From positions 1 to 64,000 of the forward strand of contig CALDYJ010000004.1 in assembly GCA_937941095.1 (NCBI GenBank): DNA of 64,000 bases. Reading direction: 5' to 3'. The translations under genes and the position numbers were made by a program. This document shows positions 1-8,964 of the stretch, piece by piece; the stretch's first letter is position 1; every line of letters starts with the position of its first letter. The DNA comes from an uncultured Saprospiraceae bacterium. GTDB taxonomy: Bacteria; Bacteroidota; Bacteroidia; Chitinophagales; Saprospiraceae. The notes under the pieces are model-generated. The model searched no databases. It was not told where the DNA came from and saw only the letters and a program-made list of their open reading frames with translations.

Positions 1-536
1 CTATACACATCTTAGTTAATAATTCGGGTGGACCATCAGGGGGTCAATTGTTGACTGCTGAAGGAAGTGAATTTCTAGTAGCTATGCAGAGCCACATCAT
101 AGCCAGTCATACGTTGGTACAATTGTTAAGTCCTAAAATGAAAGAAGAAAAGTATGGAAGAATTATAAATATTGTTTCTACCTCTGTTCGCCAACCTATT
201 GGTGGCTTAGGAGTATCAAATACAACAAGAGGGGCTATGGCGAGTTGGGCTAAGTCAATGTCAAATGAACTTGCACCTTTTGGTATAACTGTTAATAACG
301 TTTTACCTGGAACTACAAAAACAGAAAGAATTGATGAACTCATTGGAGCTTGGCAAGTTGCTTGGAATAAAACTGAACAAGGGGTAAGGCGGACTTTGAT
401 TGAGCAAATTCCAATGGGGAGATTTGGTGAAACTGAAGAGTTTGGTGCAGCTGTAGCATTTCTAGCTAGTCCTGCGGCATCCTATATTACTGGGGTAAGT
501 CTACCAGTAGATGGTGGAAAAATAAAATCAATCTAG
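1..536 (+). CDS. SDR-family oxidoreductase, 5' truncated by window edge
   Basis: The reading frame is open from the first bases (codons begin at position 3), so the N-terminal half, including the TGxxxGIG cofactor loop, lies outside the window. The visible part starts just before an NNSGGP motif, the counterpart of the SDR NNAG motif, continues through an IINIVSTS strand and ends with a typical SDR tail (GRFGETEEFGAAVAFLASPAASYITG, then PVDGG in separate blocks). The usual YxxxK catalytic pair is absent: the aligned residues in the VSNTTRGA stretch are Ser and Arg. Some FabG-like SDR subgroups are known to lack the Tyr, so this may be a divergent reductase or a non-catalytic member. The substrate cannot be told. 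Confidence 0.85.
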   Translation, partial: IHILVNNSGGPSGGQLLTAEGSEFLVAMQSHIIASHTLVQLLSPKMKEEKYGRIINIVSTSVRQPIGGLGVSNTTRGAMASWAKSMSNELAPFGITVNNVLPGTTKTERIDELIGAWQVAWNKTEQGVRRTLIEQIPMGRFGETEEFGAAVAFLASPAASYITGVSLPVDGGKIKSI

Positions 537-656
537 CTCATCTAAGGTTCAAAACTCCTAGTTAAAGCAGTGAGTTAATCTGATAAAATGAAGCAATTGT
601 CGAAAGGCAAGAACTAATTGTATCGATAATTACGTTTTTTAAGTAGATTTATAAAT

Positions 657-1049
657 ATGGAAGATCCTTTAGATAATAAATACAAACAAGAGTTTACAGA
701 GCCAAAATTTTGGGATAAACTCAAAAACCATGCACGCAATGCAGGACTTAAAGTTGTTTATACAGCTCTATTAATGTTTTATGCTTACAAGAAAAAGAGC
801 ACCCCAACTTGGGCAAAAAACATTATTTTAGGTTGTTTAGGTTATTTATTAGCGCCTATTGATTCTATTCCAGATCTTACTCCAATCATAGGGTTTACCG
901 ATGACCTCGGGGTACTTGCCTTTGGTTTAGCTACCATTGCTTTTTGTATTGACAAAGATGTCAAATCCCAAGCAAGAGAAAAGGTTGATAAATGGTTTGA
1001 TGAAGTGGATGATGAAGAGCTCAAAGAAGTTGATGATCGTTTAGCATAA
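657..1049 (+). CDS. YkvA family (DUF1232) membrane protein
   Basis: A 130-residue protein. The centre, roughly residues 55-105, has the DUF1232/YkvA signature: a hydrophobic stretch with LGYLLAPIDSIPDLTPIIGF followed by DDLGVLAFGLATIAF. The C-terminus is charged and acidic. The family is small and widespread with no settled biochemical role. It lies 39 bp upstream of a two-gene sodium symporter on the same strand and may be co-transcribed with it. The ATG at 657 is the only good start. Confidence 0.85.
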   Translation: MEDPLDNKYKQEFTEPKFWDKLKNHARNAGLKVVYTALLMFYAYKKKSTPTWAKNIILGCLGYLLAPIDSIPDLTPIIGFTDDLGVLAFGLATIAFCIDKDVKSQAREKVDKWFDEVDDEELKEVDDRLA

Positions 1050-1088
1050 ATTCCTTATTTTCAGGTATCATTTATTGAAGAAAATACC

Positions 1089-1340
1089 TTGAAAGATAGA
1101 AAAGCATACTGGAATAAAAATCTTAAATACCTGTTTATTCTTCTAGTTGTTTGGTTCACTGTTTCTTTTGGATGCGGAATTCTGTTTGTTGAAACTTTGA
1201 ATACAATTAAACTAGGAGGCTTTCCTTTAGGTTTTTGGTTTGCCCAACAAGGTTCAATTTACACCTTTGTTTTTTTGATTTTTATCTACGTTTATTTGAT
1301 GAATAAACTGGATAAAGAATTTGATGTTGATGAAAAATGA
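1089..1340 (+). CDS. DUF4212 small subunit of sodium/solute symporter
   Basis: An 83-residue membrane protein starting at a TTG. It begins with the YWNKNLKY motif typical of DUF4212 and carries two hydrophobic helices (about residues 15-37 and 52-72), with FPLGFWFAQQGSIY between them. In many bacteria DUF4212 proteins are encoded directly upstream of an SSS-family symporter as its small subunit. The same order is seen here, with the large subunit starting 73 bp downstream. This supports a two-component carboxylate (acetate-type) transporter; the substrate is inferred from family only. Confidence 0.88.
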   Translation: MKDRKAYWNKNLKYLFILLVVWFTVSFGCGILFVETLNTIKLGGFPLGFWFAQQGSIYTFVFLIFIYVYLMNKLDKEFDVDEK

Positions 1341-1413
1341 TTGTATTCATTCTTTCTATTAGTAACAAATTGTGTAAATCAATCAAAAATAAGAAGTAAC
1401 AAAAGCCAAAAAA

Positions 1414-3102
1414 TTGACAGTACAACAATGGACATTCGTAATAGTTGGATTAACATTTTGTCTTTACATAGGAGTAGCCATCTGGGCTAGAGCAGGATCC
1501 ACCAAAGAGTTTTATGTTGCAGGGGGAGGAGTTTCTCCACTTGCTAATGGAATGGCAACAGCTGCTGATTGGATGTCTGCAGCTTCTTACTTGTCAATGG
1601 CAGGGCTCATTTCATTTATGGGCTATGGAGGCTCACAATATTTAATGGGTTGGACTGGAGGATATGTTTTACTGGCTTTACTCTTGGCTCCTTACTTGAG
1701 AAAATTTGGAAAATTCACAGTTCCAGATTTTATCGGCGAAAGGTACTACTCTAAGCAAGCAAGATTAGTAGCTTTAATATGTGCAATCTTTGTTTCCTTT
1801 ACCTATGTTGTTGGACAGATGAAAGGTGTTGGAGTTGCTTTTGCACGATTTTTAGAAATACCTTTTTCTACTGGAATTTTTGTGGGAATAGGGATTGTGT
1901 TTTTTTATGCCGTTTTAGGAGGCATGAAGGGCATTACTTATACCCAGGTGGCCCAATATTGTGTGCTGATTTTTGCTTATACCGTTCCGGCCATTTTTAT
2001 TTCCATTCAAATGGTTGGAAATCCAATTCCGCAAATTGGGATGGGCAGTACATTGAGTGATGGTACTTATCTTCTTGATAAATTAAATTTATTAAGTAAA
2101 GATTTAGGCTTTGAAGAGTATACTAAGAGTGGAATAGAAGATAGGGTAAATGTGTTTTTTATCACTGCTGCTTTGATGTTTGGTACCGCTGGTTTGCCAC
2201 ATGTTATTGTGAGGTTTTTTACAGTTCCGAAAGTACGAGATGCAAGAAAATCTGCAGGTTATGCTTTGTTTTTTATTGCTATTCTTTATACTACAGCTCC
2301 TGCTGTTGCGGCTTTTGCAAGAACAAACCTCATTCAAACTGTCAGCAATAAACCATATGCTGAAATGCCCGAATGGTTTAAAAAATGGGAAGCAGCAGAG
2401 TTAATAAATTTTTCTGATAAAAACGGAGATGGAAAAATTCAATACCTTGCAGCTAATCAACAGAATGAATTAGTGATTGATCGGGACATTATGGTACTAG
2501 CAAATCCTGAGATTGCAAAGTTACCTGCTTGGGTTATTGCCCTAGTCGTTGCTGGAGGATTAGCTGCAGCATTGTCAACGGCAGCTGGATTACTTTTAGT
2601 TATTGCAACTTCTATTTCTCATGATCTTTTTAAAAATTATTTAAAACCAAACATTTCTGAAAAAGGAGAATTGCTTTCTGCTAGAATTGCAATTGCAGTA
2701 GCAGTGGTTGCCGCAGGTTTAGCTGGTTTGAACCCTCCTGGTTTTGTTGCACAGGTGGTGGCATTGGCATTTGGTTTAGCTGCTGCATCATTTTTTCCTG
2801 CCATCATTTTAGGTATTTTTGATAAAAGAATGAATAAAGAAGGGGCTATTTCTGGAATGATTATAGGCATTGTATTCACTGCTTTATACATTTGGTATTT
2901 CAAACCTCAATTGGGAGGACCTGGTCAGCCATCCGATTATTGGTTTGGGATTAAACCTGAAGGAATTGGGATCATTGGAATGTTATTAAATCTTGTGGTT
3001 TCATTTGCGGTAAGCAGGCTAACTAGCCCACCACCACTTGAGGTTCAAAACTTAGTCGAAGAAATAAGAATTCCGAGAGGAGCAAGAGAAGCTACTCATT
3101 AA
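1414..3102 (+). CDS. SSS-family cation/acetate-type symporter, large subunit
   Basis: A 562-residue, highly hydrophobic protein with about 13 membrane segments and the ActP/VC_2705-like N-terminus (EFYVAGGGVSPLANGMATAADWMSAASY). Characteristic SSS motifs include GGMKGITYTQVAQY and, near residues 370-400, a Gly/Ala-rich helix (GGLAAALSTAAGLLL). A charged soluble insertion at about residues 305-365 is typical of the VC_2705 branch. It starts at a TTG. It pairs with the DUF4212 protein just upstream. Sodium-coupled uptake of a short carboxylate such as acetate is the family expectation; the substrate is not proven by sequence. Confidence 0.9.
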   Translation: MTVQQWTFVIVGLTFCLYIGVAIWARAGSTKEFYVAGGGVSPLANGMATAADWMSAASYLSMAGLISFMGYGGSQYLMGWTGGYVLLALLLAPYLRKFGKFTVPDFIGERYYSKQARLVALICAIFVSFTYVVGQMKGVGVAFARFLEIPFSTGIFVGIGIVFFYAVLGGMKGITYTQVAQYCVLIFAYTVPAIFISIQMVGNPIPQIGMGSTLSDGTYLLDKLNLLSKDLGFEEYTKSGIEDRVNVFFITAALMFGTAGLPHVIVRFFTVPKVRDARKSAGYALFFIAILYTTAPAVAAFARTNLIQTVSNKPYAEMPEWFKKWEAAELINFSDKNGDGKIQYLAANQQNELVIDRDIMVLANPEIAKLPAWVIALVVAGGLAAALSTAAGLLLVIATSISHDLFKNYLKPNISEKGELLSARIAIAVAVVAAGLAGLNPPGFVAQVVALAFGLAAASFFPAIILGIFDKRMNKEGAISGMIIGIVFTALYIWYFKPQLGGPGQPSDYWFGIKPEGIGIIGMLLNLVVSFAVSRLTSPPPLEVQNLVEEIRIPRGAREATH

Positions 3103-3114
3103 AAAAATAAAATC

Positions 3115-3558
3115 ATGAAATTTACATGCACTGTAGACATTGATCTACCTAGAAAAGAGGTCATTGCTTTGTGGGAGAATCCTGAAAATTTAGCTCAATG
3201 GCAAGATGGGTTTCAATACATGGAGCACATAAGCGGAGAAAAAGGAAAAGCAGGAGCCAAATCTAAAATGGCTTACATTATGAACGGGAAAGAAATGATT
3301 TTAGAAGAAACAATTGTTTCTTCTAATCTCCCGATTGATTTTACAGGTTATTACAAATCTGATAAAACGGAGAATACTATGGAAAATTATTTTACTGAAC
3401 TTTCTGAAAACCAAACAAGGTGGGAAGCTAATATCCATTATACTTTAATGGAAGGTTTTATTTTGAAGTTGATTTTAAAATTATTTCCAAGCATGTTTCA
3501 AAAACAGACTCAAAAATGGATGGATCAGTTTAAAGTTTTTGCTGAAAGGAATGCCTAA
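3115..3558 (+). CDS. SRPBCC-fold protein (polyketide cyclase/START-like)
   Basis: A 147-residue soluble protein. It has the beta-alpha-alpha-beta start of the SRPBCC fold (FTCTVDIDLPRKEVIALWENPENLAQW), followed by alternating strands and a long C-terminal amphipathic helix ending in KWMDQFKVFAE. These proteins form a hydrophobic cavity and bind small lipophilic ligands; no ligand can be predicted. It follows the symporter by 12 bp and is probably in the same transcript. It converges with the minus-strand ytxJ gene, whose stop lies 25 bp away. Confidence 0.8.
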   Translation: MKFTCTVDIDLPRKEVIALWENPENLAQWQDGFQYMEHISGEKGKAGAKSKMAYIMNGKEMILEETIVSSNLPIDFTGYYKSDKTENTMENYFTELSENQTRWEANIHYTLMEGFILKLILKLFPSMFQKQTQKWMDQFKVFAERNA

Positions 3559-3583
3559 GATTCTAAAGCTTATCGCACTTAGT

Positions 3584-3967
3584 TTAATTTTCTAAATGTT
3601 TTTTGACAAATTCTGGCGTAAGTGCAAAATGCGAATCTGCTATTTTGACTTTCCCATTTACAATAATTATTAATTGTGGGGATTGATGAATGACACCAGA
3701 TTTGTCAGCTACCAAATTTGATACAGATCTAAAGTTGATCAAGTCAAGGTAATGCACATCAACCAATTCAGAAAGTAGCTCAGCTTCATTGGCTAGACTT
3801 GATTTGACACTGCTGCTAATGCCACAACTGATGCTGTGCTTAAAAATAGCCTGCGGTTTAGTATGTGAAGCTTCCCAGATTACATCCAATTGTTTCTCTT
3901 CTTTTACAATCTTCCATTCTTTTGGAATGTCACTTGCTCCCTTTCTTAAATTATCTAAAAATCCCAT
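3584..3967 (-). CDS. ytxJ: Bacillithiol-system thioredoxin-like protein YtxJ
   Basis: A 127-residue protein matching the YtxJ/DUF2847 family: a conserved WKIVKEEKQLDVIWEASH region, a strand (PQAIFKHS), then the active-site loop SISCGISSS and a thioredoxin-like second half ending in a SPQLIIIVNGK strand. Most members have a TCPIS-type Cys motif; here it reads SCGIS, with a single Cys retained. YtxJ proteins are predicted monothiol bacilliredoxins, acting on bacillithiol-mixed disulfides in the cytoplasm. It is transcribed away from the downstream symporter gene block, 39 bp from its 3' end. Confidence 0.85.
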   Translation of the reverse strand: MGFLDNLRKGASDIPKEWKIVKEEKQLDVIWEASHTKPQAIFKHSISCGISSSVKSSLANEAELLSELVDVHYLDLINFRSVSNLVADKSGVIHQSPQLIIIVNGKVKIADSHFALTPEFVKKHLEN

Positions 3968-4006
3968 TGTTTTTTTTTGTTAAACGCCTATTAAAAGCAA
4001 AAGTTT

Positions 4007-5545
4007 TTATTCTTGCCTTTTTGAAATGGCCAATAATCCTCCAAAAGCTATCATTCCATTCAATAAAATGATTAGGAAGCCTATGTTTATACCTTGGCTA
4101 TTTAAAAATAAATTGATAAAATATGCTAAGAATGGAGTGGCTACACAAATAGGAATGGCGAGTTTATCTTTGATGTTCAAATCAGTAAACATTCCAAATG
4201 CAAAAAGGCCTAGAAGAGGACCATAAGTGTAACCTGAAACTATGAATAGTTTGGTAATGACACTGTCATCACTGATTCCATTAAAAACTAAAATTACGAT
4301 GAAGAGTAAAATGGAAAATCCTAAATGCACGGTCATCCTTGTTCTTTGATTATTCTCTTTGTTTTCCTTTTTTTCGAAACCTAAAAAATCAACACAAAAA
4401 GAAGTGGTCAATGAAGTTAAAGCAGAATCTGCGCTTGAATATGCTGCGGCGATGATGCCTAGAATAAATGCTATTCCTGCAATTGGACTTAAATGTTGTA
4501 AAGCTATAATAGGATAGAGGAGATCAGTTTTTAAAGTGACTTCTCCATTTACCATTTTGGTTGGAACTTCGATGCCTATGCTGCTACTGTATAAAAATAA
4601 TAGTGCTCCTAATCCGAGAAAAAGGATATTTACAAAAATCAAAATAGAACTAAAAGTCAACATGTTTAACTTAGCTTCTTTTAAGTTTCTACAGCTTAAG
4701 TTCTTTTGCATCATGTCTTGATCAAGACCAGTCATTACAATGGTCATTAATGCACCAGCAATAAATTGCTTGAAGAAGTTATTAGGATCCGCCCATCCAT
4801 TTTCAAAAAAGAAAATCTTAGAGTACTTACTATCTGAAACCATTGATACGACTTCACCAAGGTCCTTGCCCATACTGTCGCCAATCGAAATAATGGTGAA
4901 GACTACAGCTGTAATCATAAACAGTGTCTGTAAGGTATCGGTATAGACAATGGTTTTAATTCCTCCTCTCGAGGTGTATAGCCAAATGAGTAAAATGGTG
5001 ATGGCTACAGTCAACCAGAAAGGAACTTGAACAGCCGTTATGGTGCATACCGTTTGAAAGACTATAGCAACCAGGTATAATCTAAATGATGCCCCAATGG
5101 TTCTAGAGATTAAAAAGAAACCCGCAGCTGTCAAATACGCATTCGGGCCTAATCTTTTTTCAATATAAGTGTATATTGAAGTTAGATTCATTCGATAATA
5201 AAGTGGGAGCAAGACAAATGCAATGACCAAATATCCTGCAAAGTATCCAAAAACCATCTGCATATAAGAAAATGCAATGTTGGGTTTAAACTGCTTCTCT
5301 CCAGTTACGCTTTCGTATAATTCTGGAAAAGCACCAACAGCTCCAGGTACTGAAATGAAGGTGACACCAGAGAGTGTTGCTCCGATCATACCAAAGGCAA
5401 CTAGGTACCAAGGTGATTGTTTGTTGGCATTGAAAAAGTCTTTTTGATCCGCTTTTTTACCTGTGAAATAAGATATCGCAAACAATACCAAAAAGTAAAG
5501 TGCAATGACACCAAAAATTAATTCAGGACTTAATCCATTATTCAT
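4007..5545 (-). CDS. Sodium:solute symporter (SSS family)
   Basis: A 512-residue membrane protein with about 13 hydrophobic segments. SSS hallmarks include GKKADQKDFFNANKQSPW near the N-terminus, GATLSGVTFISVPG (helix 1-2 region), SRGGIKTIVYTDTLQTLFM in the middle and AAAYSSADSALTSLTTSF late, the last being a common sodium-site helix. The ATG overlaps the upp stop codon by one base (TGATG), so the two genes are translationally coupled. Coupling to uracil phosphoribosyltransferase hints at a nucleobase or nucleoside substrate, but that is inference; members of this Bacteroidota branch are mostly uncharacterised. Confidence 0.88.
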   Translation of the reverse strand: MNNGLSPELIFGVIALYFLVLFAISYFTGKKADQKDFFNANKQSPWYLVAFGMIGATLSGVTFISVPGAVGAFPELYESVTGEKQFKPNIAFSYMQMVFGYFAGYLVIAFVLLPLYYRMNLTSIYTYIEKRLGPNAYLTAAGFFLISRTIGASFRLYLVAIVFQTVCTITAVQVPFWLTVAITILLIWLYTSRGGIKTIVYTDTLQTLFMITAVVFTIISIGDSMGKDLGEVVSMVSDSKYSKIFFFENGWADPNNFFKQFIAGALMTIVMTGLDQDMMQKNLSCRNLKEAKLNMLTFSSILIFVNILFLGLGALLFLYSSSIGIEVPTKMVNGEVTLKTDLLYPIIALQHLSPIAGIAFILGIIAAAYSSADSALTSLTTSFCVDFLGFEKKENKENNQRTRMTVHLGFSILLFIVILVFNGISDDSVITKLFIVSGYTYGPLLGLFAFGMFTDLNIKDKLAIPICVATPFLAYFINLFLNSQGINIGFLIILLNGMIAFGGLLAISKRQE

Positions 5546-6195
5546 CAGTCTTGAATTTTAGGTCCATAACAAAGATCACCAGCATCTCCTAATCCAGGAA
5601 CGATGTAAGATTTAGCAGTAAGTTCTTCATCTATTGCGGCTGCCCATAATTTTGCTTCTGGGTGCATTCTAGTGATAAAATCAATGCCGTATTGAGAAGC
5701 TATAGCCGTTATAATATGCGTTTGTTTTGGTTTTCCAATTTTATACAATTCTGCCAAGGCAGCTTCCATGGAAGCACCGGTAGCCAGCATAGGATCGCAG
5801 ATGATTAAAATGCTGTCATCTATTATTGGGCTAGATACATATTCTAAATTTATTTCAAAGGAACCATCTTTATGATGTTGTCTATAGGCGGAGATGAAAG
5901 CATTTTCTGCTTCATCAAATACATTTAACAATCCTTGATGCATGGAAAGGCCGGCCCTTAAAATGGTAGCTAGTACAATTTTTTCTTTGCAAATAAACTC
6001 CTTAGAGATGCCTAAAGGAGTTTCTACGTCTCTGCTTGTATAATCTAAGGTTTTGCTAAGCTCATAAGCTAAAATTTGAGCTAAACGTTCCATGTTTTTA
6101 CGAAATCGGAGTCTGTTTTTCTGTATGTTAACATCTCTAATTTCTGCTAAATAGTGATTAGCGATAGAGTTTGTGTCATTAAGTTTGTAGATCAT
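5545..6195 (-). CDS. upp: Uracil phosphoribosyltransferase
   Basis: It converts uracil and PRPP to UMP in pyrimidine salvage. The PRPP-binding loop IICDPMLATGAS is present, as are the family-typical RAGLSMHQGLL and C-terminal IVPGLGDAGDLCYG blocks. I place the start at the ATG at 6195, giving 216 residues, the usual Upp length. A longer open frame extends upstream to 6312, but it would add 39 residues with no family match and would overlap the preceding gene. It is 44 bp downstream of the deacetylase-like gene and overlaps the symporter start by one base, so the three probably form one operon. Confidence 0.93.
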   Translation of the reverse strand: MIYKLNDTNSIANHYLAEIRDVNIQKNRLRFRKNMERLAQILAYELSKTLDYTSRDVETPLGISKEFICKEKIVLATILRAGLSMHQGLLNVFDEAENAFISAYRQHHKDGSFEINLEYVSSPIIDDSILIICDPMLATGASMEAALAELYKIGKPKQTHIITAIASQYGIDFITRMHPEAKLWAAAIDEELTAKSYIVPGLGDAGDLCYGPKIQD

Positions 6196-6239
6196 CCTGC
6201 GCAATTGTAGCCAAATATAGGAATTTTCGAGGAGGAGAT

Positions 6240-7559
6240 TTATGCTTCTTTTTTTATTAATTCTTTGCAATAATTTATCATCCCTTCTAAAACGATCTGC
6301 CAGCCTTCCCATTCCTCTTTTAAAGAGGAATTGTGCCAGATAAATACAAAATCGCCACCATAGGTCTTGATGGCATCAATGATAGAAATGGCTTTCTCCA
6401 AGGCTATTGAAGGGGATAGTTTTAAATAATTCCTTAGGCTTACATCCATGACTTGAAATGGATGAATCTTTAAATTAGTCACTTGTTCAGTATGGAGATC
6501 ATACCAATAATAGGGAATGCATATCCCCGCTCTAAAGCCTATTTGATCAGGATACCCCATTGTATAATCATGCTCGATTCCAGCATCAATCAGCGCTCGA
6601 TAAGTATCTGGTAATTCAAGTTTCAAAAAGTGTTGCCTACTCTTTACAATGGGTTTTTGAATGATTTTCTCTAAGGTATACTTCTCAAGTTCAATTTTTG
6701 CTGTTTTAGAGTTTGAAGCATAAGAAGGATGAATGCCAATTTGAGCATTTAGTTCAAGTTTTTTAATTAATTCCTGGAATTGTTCATGCTCTACAGAAAT
6801 GTTTTTATCGTATTTACCATGTTTACCTGCTAAGACAAAATATATTGGTTTTAAACCTTTATTGACTTTGTCCAAGTAATTATAATTATCAAAAGGATCT
6901 TTTTCTTTATTTTTTAAAACCCTTAGTCTTTTTGCTAAGTTTTTCCGGTCACCAGTAGAGAGGTCTTTTATAAGTCCCAATGCATTTCTGCTAAACCCTT
7001 TATTTTTAAAAGACCAAGCCATATCAATATCATAGCTTGGTGAAAATGAAAAATTCGGTTTTTTTATTTTTAGCCCATTGAATTTTATTTTTAGCTGGGA
7101 TGCTAATAAATCCACCCACACATTTATGAGAGGAATGTTTAGTGCATTCATCTTCGCTAAAATGGAATTACTTGATTTATAGCGTGCATGTTCATCTTTT
7201 TCTTGGTCTGCATATTCTTCCATACGACTTAAAAGATAAAAACTGCCTGCTAAAATATCTGCTGGGATAAGCTCTAGTTCATTGGGATAAAGAAAAGGTA
7301 TGTTGTTAATTGTTTTGTAAGAAGGCCTTGTGGACAAACTTGTTTCAAATAATAGCTTCGCAGCCTTAATGTAGAGGTGATTTCCAAATGTATTTTCCGT
7401 TCCATAATAAACTTTAGCCTTCTCATTATTTTTAAGCTCATCTTTAGAAGTTGTGACAAGCGGATTTAGGCCAAGAATTTGTTTAAAAATAATCTCAATA
7501 ATGTAATTTAAACGAGTGCTTGTTTTATCTACACAAATGAGAATTGAAGAATGTTGCAA
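6240..7559 (-). CDS. Polysaccharide-deacetylase-like protein
   Basis: A 439-residue soluble protein. The N-terminal third, with LYPNELELIPADILAGSFYLLSRMEEY, resembles the DUF7033-type domain that precedes polysaccharide deacetylase domains in Bacteroidota. The rest shows a NodB-like fold: FSFSPSYDIDMAW (candidate metal-binding Asp pair), IGIHPSYAS (candidate metal-binding His), SRQHFLKLELPDTYRALIDAG and late FIWHNSSL. The start is a TTG at 7559; no ATG occurs for more than 100 codons, and the frame stays open a little upstream. It probably acts on envelope or exopolysaccharide sugars; the substrate is unknown. Confidence 0.8.
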   Translation of the reverse strand: MQHSSILICVDKTSTRLNYIIEIIFKQILGLNPLVTTSKDELKNNEKAKVYYGTENTFGNHLYIKAAKLLFETSLSTRPSYKTINNIPFLYPNELELIPADILAGSFYLLSRMEEYADQEKDEHARYKSSNSILAKMNALNIPLINVWVDLLASQLKIKFNGLKIKKPNFSFSPSYDIDMAWSFKNKGFSRNALGLIKDLSTGDRKNLAKRLRVLKNKEKDPFDNYNYLDKVNKGLKPIYFVLAGKHGKYDKNISVEHEQFQELIKKLELNAQIGIHPSYASNSKTAKIELEKYTLEKIIQKPIVKSRQHFLKLELPDTYRALIDAGIEHDYTMGYPDQIGFRAGICIPYYWYDLHTEQVTNLKIHPFQVMDVSLRNYLKLSPSIALEKAISIIDAIKTYGGDFVFIWHNSSLKEEWEGWQIVLEGMINYCKELIKKEA

Positions 7560-7755
7560 TTTTAATAGAATTAACCCTAAGAAATGAGGTAAATATACCG
7601 TAACTACGCAGCTCTAATAACGTTTTAAATTTTATTGCCATAAAATAGAAGAAATATTAGGGAAAAATGCTTGAAAACAGTAAATTTCTTTAACGTTGTA
7701 TGACCCATTTTAATCAAATACTGCTTTGTAGTCCATAATCTGTAAAAATATAAAT

Positions 7756-8115
7756 ATGTCAGAGAAAAAAATCAAACAAAATGGATTAGTAAGAGGTGAA
7801 CTTAACACCATTCGTGACATACTCATGGGTCAACAAATTAGTGAGTATGAAGATAGGTTCTCTAATTTAGAGAAAGGTTTTGATCTATTGAAAGCTCAAA
7901 TCTTGAATGAGATGCAAGATTTGAAAACAACTAGTGATTCTAACACTAGAATAATGAATGAAAACATTAACATCAAACTCAAAGAGCTTGAACAAAATCT
8001 AAAAGGAAATACAGAAAAATTGTCTGAGGAACTAAATACCACGAAAAAGAATCTAAACGAAAAAATAGCCATCAGTTTTATTGAATTTGGGAAAAAAATG
8101 CTAGAAGAACTTTAA
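7756..8115 (+). CDS. Small coiled-coil protein of the GTPase cassette
   Basis: A 119-residue protein that I cannot assign to a named family. The first 35 residues (ELNTIRDILMG, then QQISEYEDRFSNLE) form a short head, and residues 35-110 are a heptad-rich, highly charged coiled coil with no Cys and no membrane segment. It is the first gene of a tight plus-strand group: 9 bp separate it from the next gene, which is followed by a Ras-like GTPase and a sensor-like protein. A scaffold or oligomerisation role in that group is inference from context. Confidence 0.8.
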   Translation: MSEKKIKQNGLVRGELNTIRDILMGQQISEYEDRFSNLEKGFDLLKAQILNEMQDLKTTSDSNTRIMNENINIKLKELEQNLKGNTEKLSEELNTTKKNLNEKIAISFIEFGKKMLEEL

Positions 8116-8124
8116 GAAAAAAGA

Positions 8125-8946
8125 GTGGCCGAATCACATAAACCTATACATGATGAAGTTCTTTTAGACAGACTAAAAGAAATACTCCTTTGGGATGATA
8201 GAAAGGAATTGGATGAGATAAAACAAATCTTGGATACACGAGCACATCTATCTGAAAGAGTTTCACCAATTATCGAAGAACATTTGAGTGCTTTAAAAGA
8301 AACATTTTCTGAAGATTACAAAGAGATAATAAACAAACTCATCGAGGTTAAATTAAAGAACTCTCAAGAAGAGATTGTTAATTCTCTATATCCTTCATTG
8401 GGTAGGATGATAAAAAAATACATCGGACATCAATTTGAATTATTAAAAGAGAATATTGATAACAGTGTAAAAAAAACATTCTCACCTGCAGGATTTAAAA
8501 GAAGAGTGAAGTCATTTTTTACAGGAGTGAAAGAAAGTGAACTCATTTTATCAAACGCAAATAATTACACCATACAAGAAGTATTTCTGATCGAAAGAGA
8601 TTCAGGCTTATTGATGGGCTCAGCAAGTTTGCATACAACATTTGATCAGGATGTCGTAGCTGGCATGTTGACAGCTATAAAAGCATTTGTAGAAGATGCA
8701 TTTAAAAAAGAAAAACAAGAATTGGAGTTTATTGAGTATGGAAATTATAAAATTGTGATACAAACTTTTTTTTCTTATTATATGGCTGCAGCAATAGACG
8801 GAACAATGATTACGCAGGAAAAATTTGATGTAGAAGAATCTATGCATGATTTTGCATCAGCAGAGCTCACAGGAGCTAAATCTTCCGAAGTATCTAATTC
8901 TGAATTGATTTCGAAAAAACTTTATGAATACTTTATAAAAAAATAG
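8125..8946 (+). CDS. Uncharacterised GTPase-associated protein
   Basis: A 273-residue protein starting with GTG. Residues 1-110 are helical and charged. A basic patch (about 125-140, FKRRVKSFFTGVKESE) leads into a well-ordered C-terminal half with alternating strands and helices: IQEVFLIERDSGLLMGSAS, DQDVVAGMLTAIKAFVEDAF, then LEFIEYGNYKIVIQTFFSYY and MAAAIDGTM. That pattern suggests a longin- or roadblock-like sensor fold, which often partners small GTPases, but I cannot confirm the assignment. There is no signal peptide. It sits between the coiled-coil gene and the GTPase gene (18 bp upstream of the latter). The function is unknown. Confidence 0.78.
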   Translation: MAESHKPIHDEVLLDRLKEILLWDDRKELDEIKQILDTRAHLSERVSPIIEEHLSALKETFSEDYKEIINKLIEVKLKNSQEEIVNSLYPSLGRMIKKYIGHQFELLKENIDNSVKKTFSPAGFKRRVKSFFTGVKESELILSNANNYTIQEVFLIERDSGLLMGSASLHTTFDQDVVAGMLTAIKAFVEDAFKKEKQELEFIEYGNYKIVIQTFFSYYMAAAIDGTMITQEKFDVEESMHDFASAELTGAKSSEVSNSELISKKLYEYFIKK

Positions 8947-8964
8947 TCTTTAAGTAAACATAGT

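Noticed and set aside
2104-2337. Minus-strand open frames inside the symporter and other genes
   Set aside because: They are shadows of the coding strand: biased composition, no start context, no homologous motifs.
6196-6312. N-terminal extension of upp by 39 residues
   Set aside because: It overlaps the end of the preceding gene, has no family match, and the ATG at 6195 gives the usual Upp length.
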